64,000 bases of DNA from assembly GCF_032362555.1 (NCBI RefSeq), contig NC_083506.1:6433501-6497500 (forward strand), written 5' to 3'. Origin of the DNA: Amyelois transitella. Taxonomy: Eukaryota; Arthropoda; Insecta; Lepidoptera; Pyralidae. Position 1 is the first letter of the stretch; each line of letters starts with the position of its first letter. Shown in pieces: positions 34,758-48,309 of the stretch. Under the pieces are notes generated by a model. The model did no database searches and had not been told where the DNA came from. It saw nothing but the letters and a program-made list of their open reading frames with translations. The position numbers were made by a program, and so were the translations under genes.

Positions 34758-36200
34758 TGTACCTATTCTATAAATGATTTGTGTGATTTTTGACATGAAA
34801 GTACCTACAAATTTTTGTGAAAATTTACAAATGATAAACAGTAATCGTTTCTTATGTGAGTGCTATATGTAATCTTCTTTTGCTTCAAACCAAGTTAATA
34901 TTTTATCAACTCACCTTAATCAGCTTTTCCCGGTATAGTCCATGTACCTATTTGAACTAGAAATTCATGTTTGATGTTCTTTGAATCCGGGCTTTTGGAA
35001 AACATGTAAATGGCGTTTGAAATAAGCAGCTAACGTGTAAATGTTTCTTTTGGTTGCCGCAAAAGGTTTTTTGTGCCAACATTTACTCAAGGCGTCTTTT
35101 TAGAATCAGCGTTTACCAGAGTAACGCAATCAAAGAACGGGTGGGACGAACGATAAGCAATTTTATTGGACTTTCATGTAAAATTCTACGTGTTGCCGTC
35201 ATTAGTATGTGCAAAAAAGAATATTTAATTTGAATTAACGTACAAAAAATATATATGAAGAATAATAGAATGTGTCATCTTTTTTTCTTTCTATTCTAAC
35301 ATACATTTACATAATGGCATGGTAGACTAAAAATAAAACAAACTCGTTTATAAAAAAAAAATGAAAATAAAACATTGAGGTTTTCATAGTCCATCGACAA
35401 GACATAGTATAATCGGTATGGTAAGATAAAGTAGGGACAGATAAATGTAATCATTAATTAAACAAGCAAATTATATCATTAAATACTAGAATACTTATGT
35501 ACTTAGAAGTTAAAGTGTAAGCGGATTGCTAGTACTTAGGAATCCATAGTATAATAAATAAAAAAATACAATGGGAAAGCTGGTATTTTAAAAATTTCTC
35601 TTAGGTCGATGAGTTAAAGACGCAATGTAAATCTAATAATTCACTGTAACTCTAGCATAGAAGGTCACAATGACTCTGAATACTTGCACGTATTCAATTT
35701 TCCCGACAATATTTCACCCTACTGACGTTCTATGTTATTTGAAAGGTCTCCGCAAGAATGACTCAAAATGTATTTTGAATAGCAATGGGTAAAAGATTCA
35801 GTTTACGTGCTGAAGATGAAAGACGGAATGTATCCGATGTGTGTCATTAAAATATTCGTCTGCGGTGTTTGTTTCGTATCAATATCCGGATTAGGTCGAA
35901 TCAAATTTGGTTTGTAGGATCAGGATTTATGCAGCGCTCTCAATTTCCTGCGACGACAGCGGAACATCCGGCATGCAGCGCCCCCCGCTCGTGACGGCCG
36001 ACCGGGTATAAAATAAAATGATAACAGAGGAACACATAATGGAAAATCATAGAATATACCTAATCAAAGTTACAGATATGACGTAATTTTTAAAAGAAGT
36101 CGGCGAAATATACACATCACAATGCCTCGATTTTATTAATTAGTTCTTTTTTATTGTTATGTGATTCACTGATTGAGTTTGCAATATCAACCAAGAGAGA

Positions 36201-36241
36201 ATTATGATTTTCTTATTATGATTTTCTTATTATGATTTATT
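36201..36241. repeat. 14-bp tandem triplication
   Basis: ATTATGATTTTCTT occurs at 36201-36214 and 36215-36228, followed by a third, changed copy to 36241. Confidence 0.9.
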
Positions 36242-37210
36242 ATTTGTGACAGACTCAATTTGTCACTTCACTACTTCTACTAACTAACCCATCTCAAATA
36301 AAATTAGTCCACTTAATTTATTAAACAAAAATTTATTCTATAAGTAGATATACATCTATATAGATTTAACATTTGAGCGACATTGCTTGGCTTTTATATT
36401 TAAAAAAATTAAATATATAACTAGTAGATAATCTTTCTACACACACATTATTTTGTCGGCACCCACCGCACCGCAGCCACCGGCGGCCCGAGCGTAAAAT
36501 GGAGCGCGCATTTGCATAGCGACACTCGAGCCGAGCGGACCGGCAAATTGTTGTCGCATCGATGATTCGATCAATACGCTATAATATACATCTTCCTACA
36601 AGATCAGAATGTTTGGTTATGCATACGGTATCGCCGAGGTCCGATACCGGACTAACTCAAACTTTCTGGTACGATGATTTTCGGGTTTGTATACATATTA
36701 ATTATGATTTGAGGAATTAATTATTTTAATAGTTAAAATATAGTTATAGTAAAAAATGTAAAAATTGAGATTACATATTTACTAGATCGAAAATGACAAA
36801 ATCTTATTAAAAATATGAGTACCTAATACGAAATACACATGTCTTAATTTTAGTATAAATACTACAAGTGATGATTACGTGAGCAACAAATACTCAAAAT
36901 TTATTCCTTATGCAATAGGGATGATGACAAGGTCTTAAAATAATATCAATTATTTAATAACATGATAGAATACACGTAATTAAATACGTTACGTGAATTT
37001 TTAGTTTTAATTTTGACGCCCTATATGTTTTATATACATTCAAAGTACGACGGTGAAGTCCATTTAAAGAAATCAAAATTATTTAAAATATAACTATGCC
37101 AGGAGTGAATAAACAAAAATATGGAATAACTTTTATAAAGATATCATATCCATAAACGCAATTAATAAGGTAGCTGCCATACAAATAAAGTGCATGATGC
37201 GAACAAGAAA

Positions 37211-37234
37211 CTCAGGTGTGACGTCACACTTGAG
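37211..37234. promoter_or_regulatory. CRE-containing 24-bp palindrome, possible promoter
   Basis: CTCAGGTGTGACGTCACACTTGAG in two halves (CTCAGGTGTGAC / GTCACACTTGAG) is palindromic except one base pair. Its centre TGACGTCA (37219-37226) is the full CREB/ATF site. TTTATAAGA follows about 15 bp downstream. Use as a promoter is inference; no exon is linked to it. Confidence 0.45.
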
Positions 37235-40200
37235 TAGCGTTTTATAAGAGGCGTTTTGGACTCGTTCAAATAATGTTATGTTACTTCGCATATTTCAGGT
37301 AGTTTTTTATTTATTGGTGCCATTATTTGACCAATGTTTTAGTTGTTGTGAAACTAAATCAAAATTGTCATCATGCCTGTTGCTATCTACTTATTTTCAA
37401 CTTTGATACGAGTACGATATTACCAGACTTAACTCACTTGATATAGAGTCCGATAAACGAAAAGCGTAGTCATTTGATGGCGATATTTTACGACGTGAGG
37501 TAGATAAGATAGGAAAATCTGACACCAAGGTATGAAGCATCGGTTGACTCGAAACCCACTCAATAAAGAACTGATAGGTAAACAAGTTTCTTTACTTACA
37601 TAGATATTAGGCGACACATAGGAAACACTAACCACCTTGCGAGTAACTTATAACTTACACATCTTACATTTTCCAAAGTCAAGCCCGTCATACGCTCTCG
37701 TAAAATGTTGTTAATACCTCCACCTGAGCGGTAGGAAAGCCGACGGCTGCGCACCTAGTATGTTATTAACTCTTAGTAATTGAATACATGTTTGGTATGT
37801 ATGGACTCCGAATTACAAGAACATACATTTTCTAATAAATAAATGTCATCTGGATTAAATAATTAAAGATATTTATGAATACAGTAAGAAATAAAGTTAC
37901 AGGCAAGTCGCGATACACAGAGTTCTTCATCTTTTTTGACACATTTTAATTTCACTGACATAAAAAAATCTTTGAACATCTTAGTAAAGATTTGCGAATA
38001 TTATTAAAAATGTAAGTAAATACCTACATAAAATAAAACGGAACCATGTATAAATATATACATCAGAAGTTACTGCCAGCATTGTTTTAAGATGTACGTG
38101 GTTCGTTTTCAGCTTCAGAATACCAGTGTACCTTTATTTCTCTACGACGGCAAACAACCATACTCTATATCTTGATAGAACATACGAGAGACGAAAATAT
38201 TTTCTAAATTCAATACTTCGCTTTTCGGCGTTTGGGGTCGATTTCGGTTCGTTTAAGTTTGACATCCATAACGTGATTGTTTGTGTACGGAACCCCTACG
38301 GCGCACGAAGTCGGAATTTGCAATGAAAATTTACTGTGTCAACGTGCGCTGCAATTGCGAACTGACATCTGGTTTCTAACTGCATGCATAAACATGTTCA
38401 TATAATAATGGTACTTCGAATGTACGAATAAAATTTATACAAACACTTGTAGATTTATACCTTTCTCTTAAATTATATTCTAATTCCAACTTATAATAAA
38501 TAAATGAGGGATGTAAACTTATTTGCTTGTCTTTCAGGTACTCTTATACTCGCCGTTCAAAAATATTGAATGTCGTAAATGTTTTTGGATGATCAACGAG
38601 AAAAAATATTGTTCTCGTAATGAATATCAACATAAGTCCAGCCGGTAACCCTGGTTTTATGTTCAATAGAAAATTTCAATTAATGCTTTTCTTTCATCGT
38701 GAGTATTATTATATGGTCGATCATTTGTTAGGTTTGTCGCACTCATGATTAATATTAAAAAGCGGAAATAACAGTCTCTTTGACAACATAGAAAGCAGAT
38801 GGTTTGTTGGTGCAAACGCTGAAAGGTAAAATTGCTGCCTAAATATTTCAAATCGTAAAATCCGTTATTCCTGCGGGATGTCCGCATGTTTGAGGGTCCT
38901 AAACAAATAGCGGGATTTAATGAGGCCAGCCGCGGTGCTGTGAGGGAAGCCACGGAACCATTCTCAGCTGAGCCGCCGTTGCGGTGGGACCCTGCCACTT
39001 TGTGTGGTTAATGTATTTTTAAACTAATGGACAAAGATATCTTTTTGAAGCAGTTGGTAAAAAATGTACGCTTTGATTTTGTTAGTGGGAATGAAGTTGT
39101 TTGGCATTTTTCGCGAAATAAATATAATATAAAAATCGGCCAGTTACGGAACCTCCTCTTAGAAATCGGTTGTACAAAGAAATTTCTACGTCTTATTAAA
39201 ATATTGAGCATACCATCATATTTAGCCAATTCTTCAGTAGACTTAATTTTTTTAAGGGTGCATGATATACCGGTTTATTTAATTTAAAAAAGTAATATCA
39301 ACAACTAATTACGCGTAATTATTATCAATTCATAATGAAATAAGGACCTACAGATAGCAACAAATGCAAAGGAGCCGGCTGGCCACAGAAGTACTTAAAG
39401 AAGCGGCAGCTGGAGCAAATTCTGGTTGTGGCTCGGGACCACACATATCTATAGAGATATTAAAACCAAAAGAATGGCAAGTAAAAATTTACAGCTAGGA
39501 AGCAGATATCGAAAGCTTAGTTTTAATAGTCATGAAGGGGTACCTAATTGTATTTTGTCATCGATAACAAATAGAAACGTATGTGCAATTTGTTTAGGGT
39601 CCCTCTTTAATCGTATATAAGTTACACCAATTTTAGATATTTTATGCTTGTTTACAAACGCGAGTAACGCACACAGAAACAGCTTATTACTTATAACTCT
39701 GGTTGTAATTTCGCCATATTTCTATACTAAATAGTAAAGTTATCTTTGAATATTGATTAAATAAATAGCTCAATAGATTTTTATGGTATTTATAATAATA
39801 GGAGCCCCAAAAGTCAAATATAGTTTACATTTTAAGTACGACAAAGTCGCAGGTAAAAGCCAGTCCTTCTTGTCCGTATGAAATTCACGTCGCTGGTAAC
39901 ATCAACTCTATACAACCCCCGCAATGGCAGGCTTTCATTAAAATCTTTCGTTTCCGCGTTATATGAACGCAGACTCTGAATACTAATGCACGTTGACATA
40001 AAATAGTTAGATTTTGGAAGATTCACTTGCAAACATACCTCAACAAATTATAATTATTAAATTTTAAATGCATAATAGTCACATTTAGTTTCGATGCATT
40101 TTTTGTGTTTGTTGACTTTCTTCATCCAATAACATCATAATGGATAATATTAAAACCTACGCTGTCTATATGAACTCCAGAGAAAAAGGTGCTTTTCAAT

Positions 40201-40955
40201 CCATTTTTGTGACTTTTATCTGAATATCGTAGTTATAACAGGGAAGTTCAGAGAATTTCCCTGTTCCGCACAAGCTTTATTTCGTACCTTGGAATTGCAC
40301 AACTTTATATTAATTTACTTGAGGGGTTTGCGATTGGCCTCTCTGATTTATTATTACTTATTACCAATCGCATTATTTTAATGAAAGGGAATATATTTGA
40401 ATAAGTTTTGCACTTCAGATAATTTGGCAGAAATTTGTTAGAGACAGATATTTATTTGCTATTTTATTTGCAAATCCAATTAATTATATGCGAAAAATTA
40501 TTAAATTTGGATCAGCATATTAATCCTTTATCATTTATAAGAAAATCTCGGAAACAGATTTACAAAATAAAATATGTAACTAGTTTTTATTTGAACAATG
40601 TTAATCTAAACGAATGTTTAATAAAATTGAAAGCATTAAGGGTTTCGTCATATTATTATGAAAAAATAAATATTTGCAAATACATATTTTTATGAAAGAA
40701 TACATTTTTTTATTGTATTTAACATTAATTTTAGATACCTATCTACAATTAAAATATCATAATTATAACAAGCAATATTAAACAAAGTTATTGAAATTGA
40801 TGCAGTTATCTCATTAGTGGTGTGGATTGAAAACACAGATGAACATTTTAATTAGTTGTAACTGTGTGGGCAACGTTGTTCATTTTTCTGTGATGTCACG
40901 AGAAATAATAATAAATAAATCGTGTTTTCTCATTGTCCTTTATTTAATTAAGGTT

Positions 40956-41309
40956 ATACATATGTATTGTAAGAGCGTCAATGGTCGAATCGGTAAAGTG
41001 GCTGGTCATGTACCAATGACCATTTTTGAAGTAGGTTATATTGAGTTGGGTTTGAATACTAACCGATGCTCTTACGGTAAGGGAAATCATCGTGAGGAAA
41101 CCTGCATATTCAGGCAACTGGATATGAAACCTTGATCGATTTAATACGGGTAAGGATCCCCTGCAAAGGTTGTGGAGGTCAGACGGCAGTCGCTTCGTGT
41201 AAACCTGACTCACCCAATCCATGGTTAAAGGCATACCCCGGGCTCCTCTCCAGAGTGGCGAGAATGCAACCGGGACTAAAGCCAGGACGAAGAATACATA
41301 CATATGTAT
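40956..41309 (+). mobile_element. tRNA-derived SINE with target duplication, second copy
   Basis: The element at 40968-41297 is flanked by the 12-bp duplication ATACATATGTAT. The head has ATGGTCGAATCGGTAAAGTG (A box) and GGGTTTGAATACT (B box, changed). The body shares CGTGAGGAAACCTGCA, TTCAGGCAACTGG, AAACCTGACTCACCCAATCC and GGCATACCCCGGGCTCCTCT with 12469-12849 in opposite orientation. Confidence 0.88.
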
Positions 41310-42101
41310 GGTAAAACGAAATAGCATGTGGAAGGTTTTCTGGTAATCGTCGCCGAAGCAAATCGCTGTGGAAAATATGGTGAAAAAATATAACTATTTT
41401 TCAGCATGGTGTTATTTTCTCAGGGCAAAACAAGGATACAATTAATGAGAATAACACTTTTTAAATCAATTGCGTAACTTAGGTAAAATATGCCGCTTAC
41501 AGCAGACTTACGGGAAAATGGACAATACCACGCTACCTTATAAGAAGATGTCATGATAACGTCTATGTGCACATACGGTTATACTATGTACGTTCAATTT
41601 TATCTATATTTAATTTAACTTAATATACATAGAATTCTTGTTTTAGGCGATGAGTAAGCAACCTGTCACTATTCTGTCTGAATCTTATTTTCATCTTAAT
41701 GTATGTACGTTTAATTTTATCTTCAGCATTTGATACCTCGACGCAAGTTTGTATGGACGTATGTATGAACGACATGAAATGCAGTGCGAATCCAATTAAC
41801 AGCTACGATGCCTAGCTTCGAATGGAAAGGTCGCAACTTGTAAAGCGCGCAGTTCCGATCACAGCTACATTTAGTTTAGGGCTATCAAATGTCTAATGCT
41901 GTTATTGCAATGTAATGTTAATTTAATTTATACACAGCTAGCTATTGTGCCTTTGAGCCCGTACGAATTTCTTGAAATGCATATCTCTCTAAATTATATT
42001 ATGGATTGGCATTTTTTTATTCTATAAATTTTGTTTTTTATCTTATCGGTAAGTTGAAAATTCAATAACTATTTTCTTTAGTTCTATATTTATTGAGCGC
42101 C
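41310..42101. other. Intergenic, no gene seen
   Basis: AT-rich, unique-looking. No feature supported. Confidence 0.5.
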
Positions 42102-42343
42102 TATAAGTTCAGTGCTGTCTGGTTTCCGGTACTTTACAAAAGGACCACTCCATATCTTACCAATGGAAAAGGCTAAACTTGGGATTCTTCTTGTAGGCGA
42201 TGGGCTATATAGCAAACTGTTACTAATTTTAATCTCAATTTCAACATTAAACCATACAGCTGAACGAGCCTTTCAGTCTTTTTAAATTGCTGGCTCTGTC
42301 TACCCCGCTAGGGATATATACATGAGTATATGTATAAGTTCAG
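42102..42343 (-). mobile_element. Short RTE-related repeat with target duplication
   Basis: The element at 42113-42332 is flanked by the 11-bp duplication TATAAGTTCAG (42102-42112 and 42333-42343). Head CTGGTTTCCGGTACTTTACA, tail CTCTGTCTACCCCGCTAGGG. A few small deletions. Confidence 0.88.
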
Positions 42344-45300
42344 CAAAACACAAATCAGCGGCAACCCTAGTCTACACCGCCGTACGTCGTCGTATTCATT
42401 TTTAATTCAATGTACTCGAAGTTGGCACAAAGCGCTACTTGCTATATGTTCCGAATATTCAGGATTGATTATGTAGAGATTCAAGACTAGAAGACTAACG
42501 TTGTTAATTATTTATTATAATTAATGCTGAGAATGTGCACATCTAATATTTTGTTTATTATCAATATAAAATACTTAACAGAAAGAAAATTTATTCGGCT
42601 CAATCTCATATTAGGTTATCTTAACTCTGGCAGCATTGCTTTGTTGTATAGACAAAGAAATTTATAATCTTTTTTTGATGAAACAACTTGTGGATCGCTT
42701 TGTGCACTACTTTTTGATTTTATATGATAAACAATATTTATTTTTCCATAACACAAATTGATTTCAGTTATTTTATATCTCAAAAGAATAGACGTCATCA
42801 AGTAAAAAATCAGAGAATGTCATGGGAATTTTAAATGCTTCGTTATAACTGAAGAAAGTGTCGAAGGAGCCGAAAATTCGCGTAAATTTTCCTTCGGCAG
42901 TATTTCCCCCGAGTGTAGGTTTCCAATCGGCACTGGCGGGTCAGTTGGGAGTCAATGAAAAGCGGTAAAGTGGTGCCGCGGCGCTGATTAAAGCCTGGAG
43001 CAATCGCCCCGGAAAGTATTTATAGGTACACCTGTTCGTTAGCTGCGCGAGTCCCGGCCAACTCCTTGATTAGGCGCCGTCGGGCGTTGCTACTCTTCTA
43101 CAACAAAATAAAAGAATTTACGACCAACTAAGAAATCTATTGAAAGTCGAAGATGTGCAATGTTTTGAACATTGTTTTTCAGATGAAATCGTTGATTAAA
43201 ATCTTTTAGTATAAGTAGGGCAAAAAAACTATGGATATGAGTTTATTGTGTGATTTATACATTAATTCATGATAAGATAAAAATACTCTTGAAAAAGATA
43301 TTATTGAAGCGTTTTAAAATATTATACTAACAACTTGAATTTCCTGTTTAAAATGAAACCTTTGCCCCCACTATTTGAAAAATCTAAGTTACTTTTTACC
43401 TACCTGAATCGTTCGTGGAAATCATTTTTTAAATTCGACTAGAACATAATTCTGCTAGTAACATTCAAGGGTGTGCGGGGATTTATTGCAGGCTTTACTT
43501 TCAGTTGTCGCCAGTGTTCGGGAAGTATTTTATTTGCATGTGAACGGGTGAGTACTGCGTATTCGACGCACGATCGTGCGTGCGCGCTGGCCGCGCTTGT
43601 GCGGGTTGCTGCGCCATCGCTACGCCGGTCACGGAAGCCCATAATAACATCACGTTTGATGCGCCTCTATTATTATATTTTCATCTCCAGCGGGTCCCAT
43701 GACAGGGAATTGGCGCAGTCCTTTTAAATTGTTATTCATGTTCAAAATTTCGATTTCATTTATATTTTTAGTAAAAATAAAGACTAATCTTTTCGGTTAT
43801 ACCTTCACTCAGTAAATGTAAATAATTTTAATCATTTAGTAAATATAATAATGACTGTCAAATAAGTATAAAATCTGTCTTAATGTAAGCAATATTCACT
43901 TTCCAAGTATATATAAAGTATGCAATAGCAGAAATTATAGTGACTGTTATTTTTATATGCGACGTAAACGGACTTCGCCGCCGTATGAATACAGCATGTA
44001 GGCTAGTCACGTCTTTCGAAAGAAGACGCTTACCTGAAACTTTTCCTACCCCTTAGCACATTAACCAACCGCCGAGTTACCGCGCGCCAGATCTCAGCCT
44101 AATATTAACTCGGCGTTGCCGTCTGCCGTTTATGTTATCACATCATTTGCTCCAAAGAAAAACCCCTAATGTGTTACATTTATTCATGTAGCTGAATGTA
44201 ATGGTTAATTAATGTTGTATGATTTAATACTGCGCTCTTTGTCCCGCCAATATTGGTATAATTACAATTCCCAGAATCGATTTAGTGGAATAGTATTTGT
44301 TTTTTTGTCGCAACGGTTTGTGGATTTAACGCCAATACGCCAGTTCATATAATAGTAAAATAATGATGAGTTTACTCCATGACAAAATCCATGATGTTTT
44401 CTTGCATCGGTGATAAACTTTATATTCCAAAGCCATAATTTGAAAACTACTAACAAAATAATGTAGAGAAAGGTAACAAGTAAACAAATATACTTGTACT
44501 TATATCAACATTTTCCAGTAGCGGAACTCCACATTATGTCTATTGTACTCGACTAAAGGAATCTCGTATTTGCATCCGAGCGTAGACAGGAACCAAAGGG
44601 AGGCCAAAGAATGTACGGTGAGACGAAAAAGTAATTTTTCATAGGTATTGGGTTGGTTTTCAATAACATAACAACTGAGTGCCGACACTGTTAAGGATTG
44701 TGAGAGCACACAAATGTAACAGTATTCATTTTATTAGTCCTATATGTATATGTGTGTTTTACACATTTTTATGTGTGATTTAAATCTGAACAATACTTTA
44801 AAGAGCAAGGTAATTTCAAATTACTTAATTTTCATAAAGTTTTATTTAAATTTTAAATATGGGGTAAATATGAATACTTGACCTTATATTCACCTCAAGC
44901 AGTTGATCACTCGCTGCGTCATTATTTGAACCTGTATTATCTTCCATGTCTTTATTACAGTATGAATAAAAAATGAAATGGAAAAGGACCGACAAATTTG
45001 TTATAATGAAAAGTGTAAAGTCTGTTCATCACGTATGATATCGGCGGCTACAAAACCGACGACGATGTCTTCACTCGCTTGGCGTGCATGCGCACTGTAG
45101 AGCAATAGAACTGGCGTTTTACATGAAGAACATGTCTAAAGGAGAGGCGTTAATACGTAAGTATAGTTCGTATCCTACCTTATACTGGCCATAAGAATGT
45201 TGCGGATGTTTCCAGAGTGACAGTAAAAAGATTCTTATATTCGAATTTAAATAATGATACATATAGAATAGGGTTTGACAACACACTGAAACAGATAGTG

Positions 45301-47619
45301 TTACTATGGTACCTACCGTATGTGTTTGTATCGCTTGCTTTAAATGTGGTCGCTCTAAGATCATGCTGGGTCAGGAGCAGGATAAAAAAAAAATCTCTAG
45401 TGTATTTAGGTTCAATTTATATGATTTTCATTCGATCTACCTCAAAAATCGTTGGGTTTATGGCCGCGGTGGGCTCTCGGGTCGAGGGAGTGCTCAGACG
45501 GCGCGCCGCGTGTTCGTTACGCGCGGTTCGCTGAGCCCGCGAGTGACACCGGCGATCTCTATACAACTGAATATCACCCACAAAAAAAGATATAACTAAA
45601 ACACCTTTTCAGCTTTCCAAACGACCCAAAGGGACAGAAGTCGAGGTTCTTAAGTTTTGAAGAGAATTTAACGTCAACAAGGCGGACTGGTTCTGAATTC
45701 TTTATCATGTTTTTATTTTGAAGGAAAGACATATAACATAAGGCGAGAATAAAAAAAATTGTATATAAATTTTTTGTAACGCCATAATTTTCGAACCACT
45801 GGTTTGATTTTGATGAAATTTAAGATGTATATAAAATCTGTCACTAGTATTCTTAAATTTGTAAAGCAAAAAATCGGTAGGGTGCTTCTTGAGATTATTC
45901 ACAATCTTGTACAAAATTGTGTTCGCGAGGTCTATATTCGAGGCGAACGACTAGTTATTTTAATTCCTAACAAAATTAATATTAAGCGATCATTGAATTA
46001 TCATATCACGTTATCTCGAAAGAGGCATCACCGCGGGGAGTGAGCCATGATCGACATTGATATTTAGCCTTCCGTCCTGTCACGTCAGCTAATTCTCATT
46101 TCCAACAAAAACGGCCGGAAATTGGATATAAGGATCTGCGCGCTCGGATCCGGCTACGTGACGTTTGTCGAACACGTCACTACACTATGTGGTAATTTCC
46201 GCTCTGTGCTCGCGGAAAATTACTTTAGCCGCATGAAATTTCCGATGCCATAGAAATAAAACCGATAAAAATATAAGATAAGACCGACTGTTATGAAAGC
46301 CGTCAAGATTTAAAACGCTTTCTGATATAGAGGAACAAGCCAAAAAAATATTGAAGGAAACAAGTTTACTCCTTAAGCGTAGGTGGGTTATAACCGAAGC
46401 AAAACCAAATAAAGAGCTTCATAAATAATATCTTATTTCATAATACTTAAAATTAATTATATGCTATGTAGAAACTTAGTAAGAGTATCTTGTTTACATA
46501 TTGTTGATATTTTGCAAAAGACGAAAGATTGCATTCTAATTTGCCTTTGAAAATATTTTGTTTTTATTTTTAAAGTCAAGAAAAACAAAACTTTATACAG
46601 AACCCTAATAACCCTTTTAAGAACAACGAGTATTTATTTCCTAGTGGAAACCAACACTGAGGTGTCACGGCGTCGGTACCGTAATGTGACATTCGGGACG
46701 CGCGGCGTGACGCAAGCGTGACGCGCAACACGCGTGGACATGTTCCGCTGTCGATGAACACGTCACGACACGAGGAAATAGCGTAGTGTTATTTAATTCC
46801 ACACTTTTGAAATGTCACATGTTTTTGCGATTTGTAAATAGAAAAGTCTAAATTTAAGTTTTCATGTACAAGAGGTAAATAATTTGATTATTTGTAGTAA
46901 GTAACGTAACATTATAGGAATAATATCATACTTGGCAGAACATACAGTAGTCTATTGACAACATAATGTACGTACAGTTGGCTACATAGAAATGTCTACG
47001 ATTCTCAGGTATAATACTTACTATAACTAAAGTTTATTTTTGGTTAGGTACTCGTGAAAATCAAAAACTATTGCAATTCAAAACTAATTAAATTTTGCAA
47101 TTTAATCTACTTTTTGATCATGAAATATACAATCGGATTAAGGATATCAAAAGCAGTGTAGTGTAGAACACGTAGCAACTTAGTGAGGGACGTTCGCTTT
47201 GCAACGGGGGGAGTTCCGACTGAGCAAAGCAATACGGACAGACTCATAGACCGACGATGTTTGTGTATTAATATCAGTGAAACAGAACAGGTTTCCCAGA
47301 TTACCATAATTTGCTTCGATGCATTTGAATAATGAGGACGTGTTTCCCTCTGCTACTACCTTCGGATATCTATGAAACTTACTCAGTTGTGAAACGTATT
47401 ATCGTTCCAAATAATAATGGGTCTTGAGATTAACCTTAAAACTGATTTACCCCTGTTTAATTTAAATTGAAATACCATATTTTCGCCATATTTAATTAAA
47501 CTTAAAAAGTCTTATAATGAAAATAATCTGAATATTCAAAAATAATATTTTTTATACCGACTTAATCTCAGATAGGTACCTGTTCTACGTTCAACATGTA
47601 TAACTAAAAACAATTACGC
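42344..47619. other. Long interval with GC-rich islands, no gene seen
   Basis: GC-richer blocks at 42900-43085, 43540-43640, 44050-44130, 45055-45120, 45460-45560, 46110-46210 and 46670-46770 stand out. The block at 46670 carries several TGACG words. None has a convincing exon. Confidence 0.45.
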
Positions 47620-47690
47620 TGAATATGGCCTTTTAGGCTATTCGAGGCAAGACGGTTGGTTTTCTCTACCAAGTGAAGGAGAATGATATT
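47620..47690 (-). repeat. Degenerate short-repeat fragment
   Basis: GCTGAATATGGCCTTTTAGG and GGTTTTCTCTACCAAGTGAA recall the family tail; strongly diverged. Confidence 0.4.
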
Positions 47691-48129
47691 CTAATAAGTC
47701 TTAAGTTACGGCTTTATTAACAAATCGTTTTAAAATACTATAATAATAATTTCGATAACCCGTTCTCATAGTTTCAGTTAATGTCGGTAGTGAGTCGAGC
47801 GATGGGATGGGTTATTGTGATATTACGGGCGTTTCATATTGCCCGCGAGATTTATGTGCGGCCAGCGTGTGGCGGCCGCCGACAGTGGCAACGTATGAAG
47901 ATATTCTGCTACAACTCGGCTACGGTTAGATAGGCTTTAGCGTCTTGATTGAAACGGGGAACGCAATCTTAGTAACTATTTGTTCCCCGTGAACAAGATG
48001 TCGCGAACTTTTAAATTAATTACAAAATTGCGAATGTCGCAAAAATTTCTTACTTAACCGATTTTGAAACCCCTCGAACTTATAAATTCTATTGACAGAC
48101 CTACATACATATATTACCTATATATATTT

Positions 48130-48309
48130 TCTACCTTTAACACATACATACATACTTATAGTCACGTCTATATCCCTTACGGGGTTGACAGAGCCAACAG
48201 TCCCGAAAAGACTGAATGGCCACGTTCAGCTGCTCGGCTTGATGTGTAAATGGTGGTCCTATTATTTTTTGTTTTGGTGCCGGGAACCACACGGCACATC
48301 TACCTTTAA
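48130..48309 (+). mobile_element. Short RTE-related repeat with 100-bp internal deletion
   Basis: The element at 48141-48298 is flanked by the 11-bp duplication TCTACCTTTAA (48130-48140 and 48299-48309). It has a perfect family tail (GTCACGTCTATATCCCTTAC) and head (GGTGCCGGGAACCACACGGC) but lacks the middle, so the deletion fell between intact ends. Confidence 0.9.

Larger units (their letters stand above)
29418..34761 (-). mobile_element. Gypsy LTR retrotransposon, identical LTRs, defective interior
   Basis: The element is 29422-34757, flanked by the 4-bp duplication TGTA (29418-29421 and 34758-34761). Two 492-bp LTRs, read base by base, show no difference. Gene order on the minus strand is gag, protease, reverse transcriptase, RNase H end, integrase, which is the gypsy order. 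Reverse transcriptase is cut after its finger region and most of RNase H is gone; several frames are shifted; a Helitron sits before the integrase; a 40-bp tandem array lies near the 3' LTR. No env-like ORF was seen. The copy cannot encode its own movement. Confidence 0.93.
34762..40955. other. Long interval with GC-rich islands, no gene seen
   Basis: AT-rich. GC-richer blocks at 35930-36005, 36455-36550 (with ATTTGCAT) and 38860-38995 look like conserved non-coding or promoter elements but have no splice-supported frames. A 14-bp triplication lies at 36201-36241 and a CRE-like palindrome at 37211-37234. The open frame at 39027-39287 has no recognisable features. Confidence 0.45.

Noticed and set aside
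43486..43550. Possible small exon between CTTTCAG and CGG|GTGAGT
   Set aside because: Good splice signals, but only about 43 bp, no partner exons and a stop in one main frame; not enough to support a gene.
45804..46043. 79-codon plus-strand frame
   Set aside because: Its beginning lies in Helitron-like wording (AACCACTGGTTTGATTTTGA) and no motif is visible.
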